Of a stretch of DNA of 64,000 nt, positions 45,570 through 54,432 are shown piece after piece (the stretch's first letter is position 1; each line of letters starts with the position of its first letter). Source of the DNA: DATEDA01 sp963754305 (lineage in GTDB: Bacteria; Pseudomonadota; Gammaproteobacteria; Burkholderiales; SG8-39). The notes below the pieces were generated by a model that saw only the letters and a list, made by a program, of their open reading frames with translations, had not been told where the DNA came from and did not search any database. Where the stretch lies: the NCBI GenBank assembly GCA_963754305.1, contig CAVWFR010000024.1, forward strand, positions 1-64,000. The letters run 5' to 3'. The position numbers were made by a program, and so were the translations under genes.

Positions 45570-46202
45570 TCAGTTCTTCGGCTGGGTGACGGGTGCGGGT
45601 GCCGCGGGCTTCTGGCCCGGCGCGCCGTAGGCGGTGCCCCAGCCCCAGACCTCCGACCCCTTGCCGCGCGTCAGCACCCGCTGCCGGTAAATATCGGCGA
45701 CGACGTCGCCGTCGCCGGCGAGCAGCGCCTTGGTCGAGCACATCTCGGCGCAGGCGGGAAGCTTGCCCTGGGCGAGCCGGTTCGAACCGTACTTCCGGAA
45801 CTCCTCGGCCGAGTTGTCTTTCTCCGGGCCACCGGCGCAGAAGGTGCACTTGTCCATCTTGCCGCGCAGGCCGAACGCGCCGGCTTGCGGGAACTGCGGG
45901 GCGCCGAACGGACAGGCGTAAAAGCAGTAGCCGCAGCCGATGCACAGGTCCTTATCGTGCAGGACGACCCCTTCAGTCGTGCGGTAGAAGCAGTCCACCG
46001 GGCACACCGCCATGCACGGTGCGTCCGAGCAGTGCATGCAGGCGACCGAGATCGACTTCTCGCCCGGCACGCCGTCGTTGATCGTGACGACTCTACGGCG
46101 GTTCACGCCCCAGGGCACGTCATTCTCGTTCTTGCAGGCGGTGACGCAGCCGTTGCACTCGATGCAGCGCTCCGCGTCGCACAGGAATTTCATTCTCGCC
46201 AT
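45570..46202 (-). CDS. fdhB: Formate dehydrogenase iron-sulfur (beta) subunit
   Basis: 210 residues with four [4Fe-4S] sites: CIECNGCVTACK, CMHCSDAPCMAVCP, CIGCGYCFYACP and the split CTFC...CAEMC. There is no C-terminal membrane anchor and no Tat signal, so it is probably exported piggyback with FdhA. It relays electrons from FdhA to the cytochrome b subunit. It starts 12 bases after fdhA. Confidence 0.95.
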   Translation of the reverse strand: MARMKFLCDAERCIECNGCVTACKNENDVPWGVNRRRVVTINDGVPGEKSISVACMHCSDAPCMAVCPVDCFYRTTEGVVLHDKDLCIGCGYCFYACPFGAPQFPQAGAFGLRGKMDKCTFCAGGPEKDNSAEEFRKYGSNRLAQGKLPACAEMCSTKALLAGDGDVVADIYRQRVLTRGKGSEVWGWGTAYGAPGQKPAAPAPVTQPKN

Positions 46203-46214
46203 GGCTAGCCTCCT

Positions 46215-49196
46215 CTATGCCCGCTCGACCTGGCAGAGCGTCGTTTTGGTTTCCTGCATCAGCGTCACCCGGTCGTAGCCGTAGGTCGTGGCGGTGTTCA
46301 CCGCCTCGCCGCGCACGATCGGCGCCGCTTTGTCGGGATACCACGGCAGCATGTCGGTGCCCTGCCACCAACCGGCGAAGTGGAACGGGATGAACACCGT
46401 GTCCGGTCCGACCCGCTCGGTGACGAGCGCCTTCACCTTGATGCGCGCCCCCGTCGGGCTCTTCACCCAGACGTACTCCCCGGGTCGAACGCCACGATCG
46501 GCCGCCGCCTTCGGGTTGATCTCCACGAAGTTGTCCTGCATCAGCTCGGCGAGCCACGGGTTGGAGCGCGTCTCGTCGCCGCCGCCCTCGTACTCGACCA
46601 GCCGGCCGCTCGTGAGGATCAGCGGGAACTTCTCGGCGATGCCGTCCTTGACGTTGCGGTCCTGCACCGACTTGAACAACGTCGGCAGCCGCCAGAGCAC
46701 CTTGACGTCGTCGTGCGTCGGGTACTTGGCAACGAGGTCGGGCCGCGGCGAGTACAGCGCCTCGCGGTGGAGCGGCACGCCATCGGGGAAGTTCCAGACC
46801 ACTGCCCGCGCTTTTGCGTTGCCGAACGGGTGGCAGCTGTGGTTCTTCAGCACGACACGCTGGATCCCGCCCGACAGGTCGGTCTTCCAGTTCTTGCCTT
46901 CGGCCTCCTTCTTCTCGGCCTCGGTCAGCTCGTCCCACCAGCCGAGCTTCTTCATCAGGACGTGGTCGAACTCCGGATAGCCGAACGGCAGGTCGGCGCC
47001 CTCGGATGCCGACCCCTCCTCGGCGAGCAGGCTCACGCCGTCGCGCTCGACGCCGAAGTTTGCGCGGAAATTCCCGCCTCCGTCCATGACGTTTCGCGAA
47101 GTCTGATAGAGGTTGGGTGAGCCCGGATGCTTCAACGCTGCGTTGCCATAGCACGGCCACGGCAGGCCGAAGTAATCGCCGGTGAGATCGTAGCCGGTGA
47201 GCGCGTCCTTGCCGCCCTTGGCGCGGAGCGTCTTCACGTCGAAGACGTGCATGTTGCGCATATGCGCCTGTAGCCGCTCGGGCGACTGCCCGGTGTAGCC
47301 GATCGTCCAGCTGCCAGCGTTGATCTCGTACGTGAGGACGTCCTCGACGTTGGGCTCTTCGTAACCCTTCGCCGTCTTGACGAGGCGAAGCTGCTGCTTG
47401 CCGTCCTTCTTGCCGACGAACTGGTCGGCAAACCCGAGCTTCTGCGCGAACGCGTACATGATCGCGTGGTCGGAGCGCGACTCGAACAGCGGCTCGATCA
47501 CCTTCTCACGCCACTGGATGGAGCGGTTGGACGCGGTCACCGACCCTTCGGTCTCGAACTGCGTCGCGGCCGGCAGCAGGTACACGGCGCGATTCGCGTT
47601 CGGCTCGTACTTGGCGTTCGGATCCTTCGGCATCGCCGCCATCGCCGCCGTCGCCGACGGATACGGGTCGATGACGACGAGCAGATCGAGCATGTCCATC
47701 GCCATCTTCATCTCGAGCCCGCGGGTCTGCGAGTTCGGCGCGTGGCCCCAGAAGAACATCCCGCGGATGTTCGAGTCCTGGTCGATGAGGTCGTTCTTCT
47801 CCAGCACCCCGTCGATCCATCGCGAGACCGTGATCCCGGGCTTGCCCATCATGCCGGGAGCAAAGCGGCCCTTGAGCCATTCGAAGTCGACGTTCCACAC
47901 CCGGGCCCAGTGCTTGAACGAGCCCTCCGCGAGGCCGTAGTAGCCCGGCAGCGAGTCGGGGTTCGGACCGACGTCGGTCGCGCCCTGCACGTTGTCGTGG
48001 CCGCGGTAGATGTTGGTGCCGCCGCCGGAGACACCGACGTTGCCCAGCGCAAGCTGGAGAATGCAGCTCGCGCGGACAATCGCATTCCCATTGGTGTGCT
48101 GGGTCTGGCCCATCGCCCAGACGATCGTGCTCGGCTTGTTCTTCGCCATCGCCTCGGCGACGGCGCGGACCTCGGCCTCGGGCATCCCGGTTACGTCCTT
48201 CACGACGTCCGGCGTCCACTTCATGACTTCTTCTTTGACCTTGTCCATGCCGTAGACGCGGGCCTTGATGTACGCCTTGTCCTCCCAGCCGTTTTGGAAG
48301 ATGTGGTACAGCATCCCCCACACGAACGCGACGTCGGTGCCCGACCGGATGCGGAAGTACTGGTCGGCCTTCGCCGCCGTCCGGGTGAACCGCGGATCGA
48401 CGACGATGACCTTCGCGCCGTTCTCTTTGGCGTGCAGTGTGTGGAGCATCGACACCGGGTGCGCCTCGGCGGCGTTAGAGCCGAAGAACAGGATGCACTT
48501 CGAGTTCTGTTCGTCGTTGTAAGAATTCGTCATCGCACCGTAGCCCCAGGTGTTGGCTACGCCGGCGACCGTGGTCGAGTGGCAGATACGCGCCTGGTGG
48601 TCGGTGTTGTTGCTGCCCCAGAGGCGCACCCACTTGCAGAGCAGCTCCGCCTGCTCGTTGTTGTGCTTCGACGAGCCGACGATGAAGATCGAGTCGGGGC
48701 CGGACTTCTCGCGGAGCTCCAGCATCTTCTTGCTGATCTCGTCGAGCGCGACGTCCCAGGTGATCTTCTGGTACTTCCCGTTCACCAGCTTCATCGGGTA
48801 CTTCAGCCGGTGCGAGTCCTCGGTGATGCCGTGCTCGCGCACCGACGCGCCTTTGGCGCAGTGCGCACCGAGGTTGAGCGGCGAGTCGAACACCGGCTCC
48901 TGGCGCACCCAGACGCCGTTCTGCACCACGGCGTCGATCGCACAGCCGACGGAGCAGTGCGTACAGACCGAACGCTTCACCTCCAGCTTGCCCTCGGCGA
49001 CCTTCTTCTCCTGCGCCTCCGCCTTTCCGATCAGGTTGAACGGCAGCTGGGACGCGAACGCGCCGGTGCCGACCGCAATACCCGAGCGCTTGAGGAACGC
49101 GCGGCGATCGACGGTGCGGGCAAGGGCTCCCGAAAGGCTGCGCGCGAGACGCGCTTGCGGGGCGACCGTGCCGGATGCTCTTCGGGTCAGCAACAT
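46215..49196 (-). CDS. fdhA: Formate dehydrogenase catalytic (alpha) subunit, Cys form
   Basis: 993 residues. A Tat leader (DRRAFLKRSG, 30-39) precedes the [4Fe-4S] ligands Cys78, Cys81, Cys85 and Cys113 (CTHCSVGC...HCAKG). The metal-binding residue is Cys205 (ARICHSTTVAG), encoded by TGC where selenoenzymes have Sec. MGD-binding blocks follow, e.g. GSNAAEAHPVSMLHTLHAKENGAKVIVVDPRFTRTA, and a C-terminal molydopterin dinucleotide domain (PLILTSGRLVEYEGGG, GEYVWVKSPTGARIKVKALV). It oxidises formate to CO2 in the periplasm. The ATG at 49196 has GGAGG. The metal could be Mo or W given TupABC nearby. Confidence 0.95.
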   Translation of the reverse strand: MLLTRRASGTVAPQARLARSLSGALARTVDRRAFLKRSGIAVGTGAFASQLPFNLIGKAEAQEKKVAEGKLEVKRSVCTHCSVGCAIDAVVQNGVWVRQEPVFDSPLNLGAHCAKGASVREHGITEDSHRLKYPMKLVNGKYQKITWDVALDEISKKMLELREKSGPDSIFIVGSSKHNNEQAELLCKWVRLWGSNNTDHQARICHSTTVAGVANTWGYGAMTNSYNDEQNSKCILFFGSNAAEAHPVSMLHTLHAKENGAKVIVVDPRFTRTAAKADQYFRIRSGTDVAFVWGMLYHIFQNGWEDKAYIKARVYGMDKVKEEVMKWTPDVVKDVTGMPEAEVRAVAEAMAKNKPSTIVWAMGQTQHTNGNAIVRASCILQLALGNVGVSGGGTNIYRGHDNVQGATDVGPNPDSLPGYYGLAEGSFKHWARVWNVDFEWLKGRFAPGMMGKPGITVSRWIDGVLEKNDLIDQDSNIRGMFFWGHAPNSQTRGLEMKMAMDMLDLLVVIDPYPSATAAMAAMPKDPNAKYEPNANRAVYLLPAATQFETEGSVTASNRSIQWREKVIEPLFESRSDHAIMYAFAQKLGFADQFVGKKDGKQQLRLVKTAKGYEEPNVEDVLTYEINAGSWTIGYTGQSPERLQAHMRNMHVFDVKTLRAKGGKDALTGYDLTGDYFGLPWPCYGNAALKHPGSPNLYQTSRNVMDGGGNFRANFGVERDGVSLLAEEGSASEGADLPFGYPEFDHVLMKKLGWWDELTEAEKKEAEGKNWKTDLSGGIQRVVLKNHSCHPFGNAKARAVVWNFPDGVPLHREALYSPRPDLVAKYPTHDDVKVLWRLPTLFKSVQDRNVKDGIAEKFPLILTSGRLVEYEGGGDETRSNPWLAELMQDNFVEINPKAAADRGVRPGEYVWVKSPTGARIKVKALVTERVGPDTVFIPFHFAGWWQGTDMLPWYPDKAAPIVRGEAVNTATTYGYDRVTLMQETKTTLCQVERA

Positions 49197-49212
49197 GGCG
49201 TTTTCCTCCGCT

Positions 49213-49410
49213 CTAGACCAGTGTCGTGCGGTAGTACTTGCGGATGTGCTCGGACAGCTTGTAGCCGGCGCCATCGCGCGCCTTGGCCGTCGCGGCGGCC
49301 CCTGTTTGGGGCACGCTTTTCCCAGCCACCGCTGCGATTGCGGCGCCGCTGCCGGCACCCACCGCGATGAGGAAATTCCTGCGACCGGTTCTGGTCTTGG
49401 AGCGCTCCAT
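49213..49410 (-). CDS. Formate dehydrogenase region Tat-signal small protein
   Basis: 65 residues: RRNFLIAVGAGSGAAIAAVAG twin-arginine signal followed by a short tail, GYKLSEHIRKYYRTTLV. It matches the small fdh-linked Tat-target family found upstream of fdhA in many proteobacteria. Likely a membrane or periplasmic accessory; exact role unknown. It lies 16 bases before fdhA. Confidence 0.85.
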   Translation of the reverse strand: MERSKTRTGRRNFLIAVGAGSGAAIAAVAGKSVPQTGAAATAKARDGAGYKLSEHIRKYYRTTLV

Positions 49411-49430
49411 GGTGTTCTCCTCCGCGCGAG

Positions 49431-50039
49431 TTAGAGCATGTCTAGAGACGTGGCCTCGACGTCACAGAACGCTTTCGTGAAACCTGCGACATATGCGTAG
49501 AAGCTTGTTTTGGTGGAAGCCGTGACCTCATCAGTAAGTCGATTGTAAGCGGGCTTCATATAGCGAGTGAAGAACTTCTTTTGTCGCTGCAGCGCAGCAT
49601 CCGACGAGCTGTCGGCCACGAGATGTCGCATGACGTCGCAGAGCGCAGCGAAGTGATCTTCGGGTTCGTGCACGGCGTCGCTCCGCGCGAGACCGAGCGT
49701 GGCAAGCTCGTCCCGCAACGCAACAAGCACTCGTTCCGTGCCCGTCTCGACCAGGTAGTGAGCAGCGTAGGGCGTGACGGCGGCCTTGCCCGTGCCGATG
49801 AAGAGCGCGTCGTACTCCTGCTGCGCCGCTCCGGGATCGGCGGTGCCCGCCGCCCTCTGCAGCGCCCGCCAAGCTTCCGCGAGGGCCACCTGCTCGCCTT
49901 CGGCGTGGATCTCGCCCGCCGCCGCAATGGCCGCGAGCAGTCCCGCGTCCGGACCGGCGTACCAGAGCCGGGCGAGCAACGCGTAGAGGTCTCGCCTGGC
50001 CTCGTCCTCGGGGGCCAGCGCGCTCTCCGCGCCGCTCAT
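49431..50039 (-). CDS. TorD-family maturation chaperone
   Basis: 202 residues, all-helical. It has the TorD/DmsD-type core EARRDLYALLARLWYAGPD, GTADPGAAQQEYDALFIGTGKAAVTPYAAHYL and EPEDHFAALCDVMRHLVA. These chaperones bind the Tat signal of molybdoenzymes and guard cofactor insertion; here the client is presumably FdhA. ATG 50039 overlaps the stop of the upstream ferredoxin-like gene by four bases. Confidence 0.9.
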   Translation of the reverse strand: MSGAESALAPEDEARRDLYALLARLWYAGPDAGLLAAIAAAGEIHAEGEQVALAEAWRALQRAAGTADPGAAQQEYDALFIGTGKAAVTPYAAHYLVETGTERVLVALRDELATLGLARSDAVHEPEDHFAALCDVMRHLVADSSSDAALQRQKKFFTRYMKPAYNRLTDEVTASTKTSFYAYVAGFTKAFCDVEATSLDML

Positions 50040-52123
50040 GGCTTGCGGCCGAGGATCGAGGCCTCGTTCTTGTTCTCCATCATGTCGACCACCCGGCAGT
50101 CGGCGCACATCATCAGGCGCCGCGTCGCCCCAGCGGCGGCGAACATCGAGTGGGCGGCGAGTCGGCCAACCATGTTGTCGATCATCTGCTTCGTCCCGAA
50201 CGGCTTGCCGCAACGCACGCAGTCGAACGGCTCGGCTTCGTTCAGGACCACCTCCTGCTTCGCCTGGGGCGTCAGCAACAGGCGCGGGACGAGGGCAAGC
50301 GCGCTCTCGGGGCAGGTCGTCACGCACAGTCCACACTGGACGCAGTTCCGCTCGATCAGCTTCAGCATCGGCGATTCGCGGCCGTCGAGGAGCGCCGACT
50401 CGGGGCACGCGCCGACACAGGCCATGCAGAGCGTGCACGTCTGCTTGTTCACTTCGACCGCCCCGAACGGCGCACCAACGGCCAGCGGTACCAGTTCCTG
50501 CGGCGAAGGTGCGTGCCTGGCAAGGTGATCGAAGGCGAACTCGAGGGTCGTGCGCTTCGCGTTCGAGAGGTTGAACGTCGCGGGCGATGCGACCGTACGG
50601 GCCGGCGAAAGATCCCACACCGCGCGCTCGAGCGCCGCCGGGTCGGTGGCAGGCACGAGACGCAGATGCGTGCCCGCGTACCCGAGGGCGTTCAGTACCG
50701 TTTCGGCATACCCCATCTCGCGTTCGATCGCCGCGCCGTACTCATCCGCTTCGGTCCCACAGGCGAGCACCACGACCTGGCTCGCGCCATAGGCGATCGC
50801 GCCGAGCAGGGTGTCCACCCCGACCGACGCGACATGGAACACCTCCAGTGGAATCACGCGCGCCGGCAACCCCCGGCCCCGGCGGGCGAGGCGCGCCAAC
50901 AGCTCCCGACCATCGCTCGCATTGTGGAAGAGGATCGCGGCATCCCTGCCGCCGGCCTTTGAGTACACCGACAGGAGCCGCTTCAGGCGCGCACCCATCT
51001 CGGACACCCGTGGACTCGCATACGTCATCGCGCCCGACGGGCACACCGTCGCACAACCGCCGCACCCCGCGCACAGGTGCGGCTCGACCCTCACCTTGTC
51101 GCCCGCGGACGAGATCGCGAGCGTCGAGCACACCTCCAGGCACTTGGTGCAGCCGACCTTGCCGGAGCGGCCGTGCGCGCAGATCCGCTCGTCGTAGATG
51201 AAGAACTTCGGCTTCTCGAACTCGCCGACGAGCTTCGCCACGGCGGCGGCCGCGAGCGCCTGCTCGAGCGGATCGCGGCCGGGGGCGAAATAGCCCTGCG
51301 GCTTCTGCGGCACCTTCAGGATCGGCTCGGCCGACAGATCGAGCACGAGATCGAAGCGATCGCGCCGGGCGCGGTCGGCGCGATCGAAGTCGATCGCCTT
51401 CACCGTCCCGCAGGCCTTGACGCACTCGCGGTGCCCCTTGCACTTGTCGGGATCGACCTGGTAGGTGAAGTCGATCGCGCTTTCCGGACAGGCGTGAATG
51501 CACGCGTTGCACCGTGTGCAGACATCGAGATCGATCGGGTTCGTCTGCTCCCACTCCACGTCGAAGGCGCCGAGCCACCCCCGGATGGCACGCACCGCGC
51601 CGGACCAGACCGGATAGCGCCGCTCGAACGGCATCTCCGCGCCGCGCGGTGTGGTGATCACAACGTTCACGTCGAGCTCCCCCGACAACCGTTCGGCCCA
51701 TCGCAGCGCAGCCTCGGCCGGACCGATCACCAGGACGCTGCCCTCGGACCGGTAGGCGACGCTGGGCACCGGCTCGGGGTCGGGTACATCGGCCAGCGCG
51801 AGCAGCGCAGCGATCTTCGGAGTCGCTTTCGCACCCTCTGCCGACCAGCCCGCCATCTCGCGGATGTTGACGAACTTGAGCTCGCTCTTTCCCCCCGCGC
51901 TCTCGTTCAGCTCGGTGAAGAGCGGCGCTTCCTGCGTACAGGCGACGATGCACTCACCGCCCGCCGCGATGCCCGCGCCGAACGCCTCGACCTCGCGCCG
52001 GCAAAGCTCGGTATGGATCGTGAGCGGAGCACCGGACTGCAGCGCGGCCGCGAGCGCCTTGGCGTCGAGCGCCATGGTCCGGTTGCAGCTGCAGAGCTTT
52101 AGCGTCTTGCCTTCGAGCGGCAT
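50036..52123 (-). CDS. Large multi-[4Fe-4S] protein of the fdh operon with FlpD-like domain
   Basis: 695 residues with no signal or membrane segment. Cys motifs run along its length: LCSCNR at the start, CTRCNACIHACP (about 220), CKGHRECVKAC, CTKCLEVC, CAGCGGCATVCP, CTLCMACVGACP, CVQCGLCVTTCP, then CVRCGKPF and CADCR at the end. Between them GRDAAILFHNASDG... to ...ASQVVVLACGTEADEYG resembles the MvhD/FlpD electron-transfer subunit of heterodisulfide-type complexes. It may feed electrons during FdhA maturation or act as a cytoplasmic redox partner. It is coupled to torD by overlap and lies one base after the DUF3306 gene. Confidence 0.85.
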   Translation of the reverse strand: MPLEGKTLKLCSCNRTMALDAKALAAALQSGAPLTIHTELCRREVEAFGAGIAAGGECIVACTQEAPLFTELNESAGGKSELKFVNIREMAGWSAEGAKATPKIAALLALADVPDPEPVPSVAYRSEGSVLVIGPAEAALRWAERLSGELDVNVVITTPRGAEMPFERRYPVWSGAVRAIRGWLGAFDVEWEQTNPIDLDVCTRCNACIHACPESAIDFTYQVDPDKCKGHRECVKACGTVKAIDFDRADRARRDRFDLVLDLSAEPILKVPQKPQGYFAPGRDPLEQALAAAAVAKLVGEFEKPKFFIYDERICAHGRSGKVGCTKCLEVCSTLAISSAGDKVRVEPHLCAGCGGCATVCPSGAMTYASPRVSEMGARLKRLLSVYSKAGGRDAAILFHNASDGRELLARLARRGRGLPARVIPLEVFHVASVGVDTLLGAIAYGASQVVVLACGTEADEYGAAIEREMGYAETVLNALGYAGTHLRLVPATDPAALERAVWDLSPARTVASPATFNLSNAKRTTLEFAFDHLARHAPSPQELVPLAVGAPFGAVEVNKQTCTLCMACVGACPESALLDGRESPMLKLIERNCVQCGLCVTTCPESALALVPRLLLTPQAKQEVVLNEAEPFDCVRCGKPFGTKQMIDNMVGRLAAHSMFAAAGATRRLMMCADCRVVDMMENKNEASILGRKP

Positions 52124-52124
52124 A

Positions 52125-52715
52125 TCAGGCGGTTTCAGGCTTGGCCGGCGTTTCGGGCTGAGGCTCGACGGCGGGCACCGGCGTGGACGCCTCGATGACC
52201 GCCGGGGCGGGCCCTGCCGCCGGCGCGAGAGGCTCCGTATCGCTCGCCGCCGCCTCGTTCTCCTGCTCTGCCTTCGCCTGCTGTTCCTGCTCCTTTTCTT
52301 CCTTATTCTCATCGTCGAACAACCCGAGCGTGCGCGCCTGGTTCATCGCACGCAGCATCGTCTCGGGAATCGTTTCGGCCTGCGTGTAGTCGTCGATGTA
52401 GATGTCCAGCCCGTCCATCTTGTTGAAATGCGGATCGCCGAAGAGCTTCTTCAGCGCCGCGCTGCGGGTTGCCGGATCCACTTCGGGTCGCAGGAAGTCC
52501 CGATAGTCGGAGTCGAGCCCCTGCAACGAATCGACCGGGGGCAGCTCGGGCGCCGTCGGCGCCGCGGGCATCGCGGGCGGTGCCGCAGAAGCCGCCGCGG
52601 GGGTGGCTGCCGCGGGTGCAGCCGGCGCCGGCTCCTGCGGCGTCTCGCCGCGCCGCGCCGCTTGCTTGCGCTTGGACCAGCGCGAAAGGAAGGGATCGTC
52701 GGGGCTGTCCGCCAT
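52125..52715 (-). CDS. DUF3306 protein
   Basis: 196 residues: MADSPDDPFLSRWSKRKQAARRG, an Ala/Pro linker, then DYRDFLRPEVDPATRSAALKKLFGDPHFNKMDGLDIYIDDYTQ, the DUF3306 signature, and an acidic/Ala-rich tail. Always found with DUF3305 and fdh in Betaproteobacteria, to my knowledge; function unknown. Six bases separate it from the DUF3305 gene. Confidence 0.88.
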   Translation of the reverse strand: MADSPDDPFLSRWSKRKQAARRGETPQEPAPAAPAAATPAAASAAPPAMPAAPTAPELPPVDSLQGLDSDYRDFLRPEVDPATRSAALKKLFGDPHFNKMDGLDIYIDDYTQAETIPETMLRAMNQARTLGLFDDENKEEKEQEQQAKAEQENEAAASDTEPLAPAAGPAPAVIEASTPVPAVEPQPETPAKPETA

Positions 52716-52720
52716 CGGCG

Positions 52721-53185
52721 TTAACCCCGCTTCGCGCCCTTGAACGACGGCGGCTTGATCTTCCCCTTCTTCTCCTCGGGCCGGTAGTGCGCGCGGACGA
52801 ACTCGTCGATCCAGCCGAGGAGCTCGGGAGGGAGCGGCACGCCGTCGACCAGCTCGCCCCCGTCCATCATGCGTGCCGCCTCGTGGTAGCTCACGGTCAC
52901 GATCTTCGGTACCGCCAGATCGTCCACCATGCGCCAGTTGACGAATACGTACGGTGTCTCGGTGGTGAGGTTCAGGTAGTAGCCGTCGGCCTCGTCGCGG
53001 TGCAGTTCGATCGCGAAGCCCGGATGCAACCACTGCGCGCGCTCGCTGTCTTCCAGCAGGAGGCGCGGCTCGCCCGCGTCGGTGTCGGGAACGATCGCGA
53101 GCGGCGCCCAGCGTTCGGCCTGCCAGCGGTTGTCGAGCACCCGCCGCTCCATGATCACCGCGACGGGGAGGCTTGGAGCGGACAT
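52721..53185 (-). CDS. DUF3305 protein
   Basis: 154 residues from ATG 53185. Core: VAVIMERRVLDNRWQAERWAPLAIVPD, WLHPGFAIELHRDEADGYYLNLTTETPYVFVNWRMVDD and LVDGVPLPPELLGWIDEFVRAHYRPEEKKGKIKPPSF. Cytoplasmic, function unknown. First gene of the fdh operon; the region 53186-53352 must hold its promoter and that of the divergent moaA operon. Confidence 0.88.
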   Translation of the reverse strand: MSAPSLPVAVIMERRVLDNRWQAERWAPLAIVPDTDAGEPRLLLEDSERAQWLHPGFAIELHRDEADGYYLNLTTETPYVFVNWRMVDDLAVPKIVTVSYHEAARMMDGGELVDGVPLPPELLGWIDEFVRAHYRPEEKKGKIKPPSFKGAKRG

Positions 53186-53240
53186 GCAATTCCAAGATGA
53201 AACCGACGCCGCAGGCGTCGCGTTCGTGGCGTCGGGGAGC

Positions 53241-53276
53241 ACGAGGGGATGCCGCGAAGCGGCGTTGCCCCCTCGT
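53241..53276. repeat. Dispersed hairpin repeat, copy C, in the fdh/moaA divergent region
   Basis: ACGAGGGG (53241-53248) pairs with CCCCTCGT (53269-53276), and inside it GCCGC pairs with GCGGC across GAA. CGGGGAGC precedes it, as in copy A. It lies 77 bases before the moaA start, so it could also influence the moaA leader. Confidence 0.5.
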
Positions 53277-53352
53277 ATCCTGAGGAACTGAATAGAATCC
53301 ACGTCATGGCACGTATGATGCGTGGCTCCAGCCGATCGAAGCAAGCACCGAC

Positions 53353-54432
53353 ATGACGGACGGAGTCATCCCGCTCGTCGACGCACGGCGTTCAATGCCC
53401 CTGCCTGAGGTGGGGACATGGCGCGCGGGTGCGGTCGTCGATACCCTCGCGCGCCCGCTGCGCGACCTGCGGATCTCGGTGACCGACCGCTGCAACTTCC
53501 GCTGCACCTATTGCATGCCGAAGGATGTCTTCGGCCCCGACCACAAGTTCCTGCCGCGGAGCGAAGTGCTGTCGTTCGAGGAGATCGTCCGGCTCGCGCG
53601 GATCTTCAAGGATCACGGCGTCGAGAAGATCCGGCTGACCGGCGGCGAGCCGTTGCTCCGTCGGGACATCGAGCGGCTCATCGAAATGCTGGCGAACGTG
53701 GGCGATCTCGATCTGACCTTGACGACCAACGGTTCGCTCCTCGCGCGCAAAGCGCGCGCGCTGCGGGACGCGGGGTTGCGCCGCGTGACGGTGAGCCTCG
53801 ACTCGCTCGACGACGAGGTGTTTCGCGCGATGAACGACGTCGATTTCCCGGTCGCGCGCGTGCTGGAGGGGATCGATGCTGCGGCGGAGGCCGGTCTCGC
53901 GCCGATCAAGATCAACATGGTCGTCCAGCGCGGCGTCAACGATCACACGATCGTCGGCATGGCGCGCCGGTTCAAGGGCACCGGCCACATCGTCCGGTTC
54001 ATCGAATTCATGGACGTGGGCGCGACCAACGGCTGGCGGATGGACGACGTCGTCCCGTCGGCCGAGGTGGTCGGGCGCATCGACCGCGAGCTCGCGCTCG
54101 AGCCGGCCGACGCGAATTACTACGGCGAAGTCGCCGAGCGCTGGCGCTACCGGGACGGCACCGGGGAGATTGGCGTGATCTCGTCGGTCACGCAGGCGTT
54201 CTGCCGCACCTGCACGCGGGCGCGGCTCTCGACCGACGGCATGCTCTACACCTGCCTCTTCGCGACCGCGGGCTACGATCTGCGCACCCTCGTTCGCGGC
54301 GGTGGCTCCGACCGCGACATTCACGACGCGATCGGGCGCATCTGGCGCGTGCGCGGCGACCGCTACTCGGAGCTGCGCACGGCCGAAACGGCGCAGAACC
54401 GCAAGATCGAGATGTCCTACATCGGCGGATGA
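53353..54432 (+). CDS. moaA: GTP 3',8-cyclase MoaA
   Basis: 359 residues. Radical SAM enzyme making 3',8-cyclo-GTP, the first step of molybdopterin synthesis with MoaC. The N-terminal cluster is CNFRCTYC; TGGEPLLRRDI follows. The C-terminal second cluster is CRTCTRARLSTDGMLYTC, and the chain ends in the essential Gly-Gly (SYIGG). The start ATG 53353 lacks a strong Shine-Dalgarno. Its ATGA stop couples it to fdhD. No moaC is in the window. Confidence 0.95.
   Translation: MTDGVIPLVDARRSMPLPEVGTWRAGAVVDTLARPLRDLRISVTDRCNFRCTYCMPKDVFGPDHKFLPRSEVLSFEEIVRLARIFKDHGVEKIRLTGGEPLLRRDIERLIEMLANVGDLDLTLTTNGSLLARKARALRDAGLRRVTVSLDSLDDEVFRAMNDVDFPVARVLEGIDAAAEAGLAPIKINMVVQRGVNDHTIVGMARRFKGTGHIVRFIEFMDVGATNGWRMDDVVPSAEVVGRIDRELALEPADANYYGEVAERWRYRDGTGEIGVISSVTQAFCRTCTRARLSTDGMLYTCLFATAGYDLRTLVRGGGSDRDIHDAIGRIWRVRGDRYSELRTAETAQNRKIEMSYIGG

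Noticed and set aside
46215..49196. Selenocysteine formate dehydrogenase
   Set aside because: The active-site codon is TGC (Cys205) and the frame has no internal TGA, so no recoding is needed.
53241..53276. Molybdenum-cofactor riboswitch ahead of moaA
   Set aside because: A hairpin is present, but I cannot see the conserved Moco core, and similar hairpins occur at two unrelated intergenic sites.
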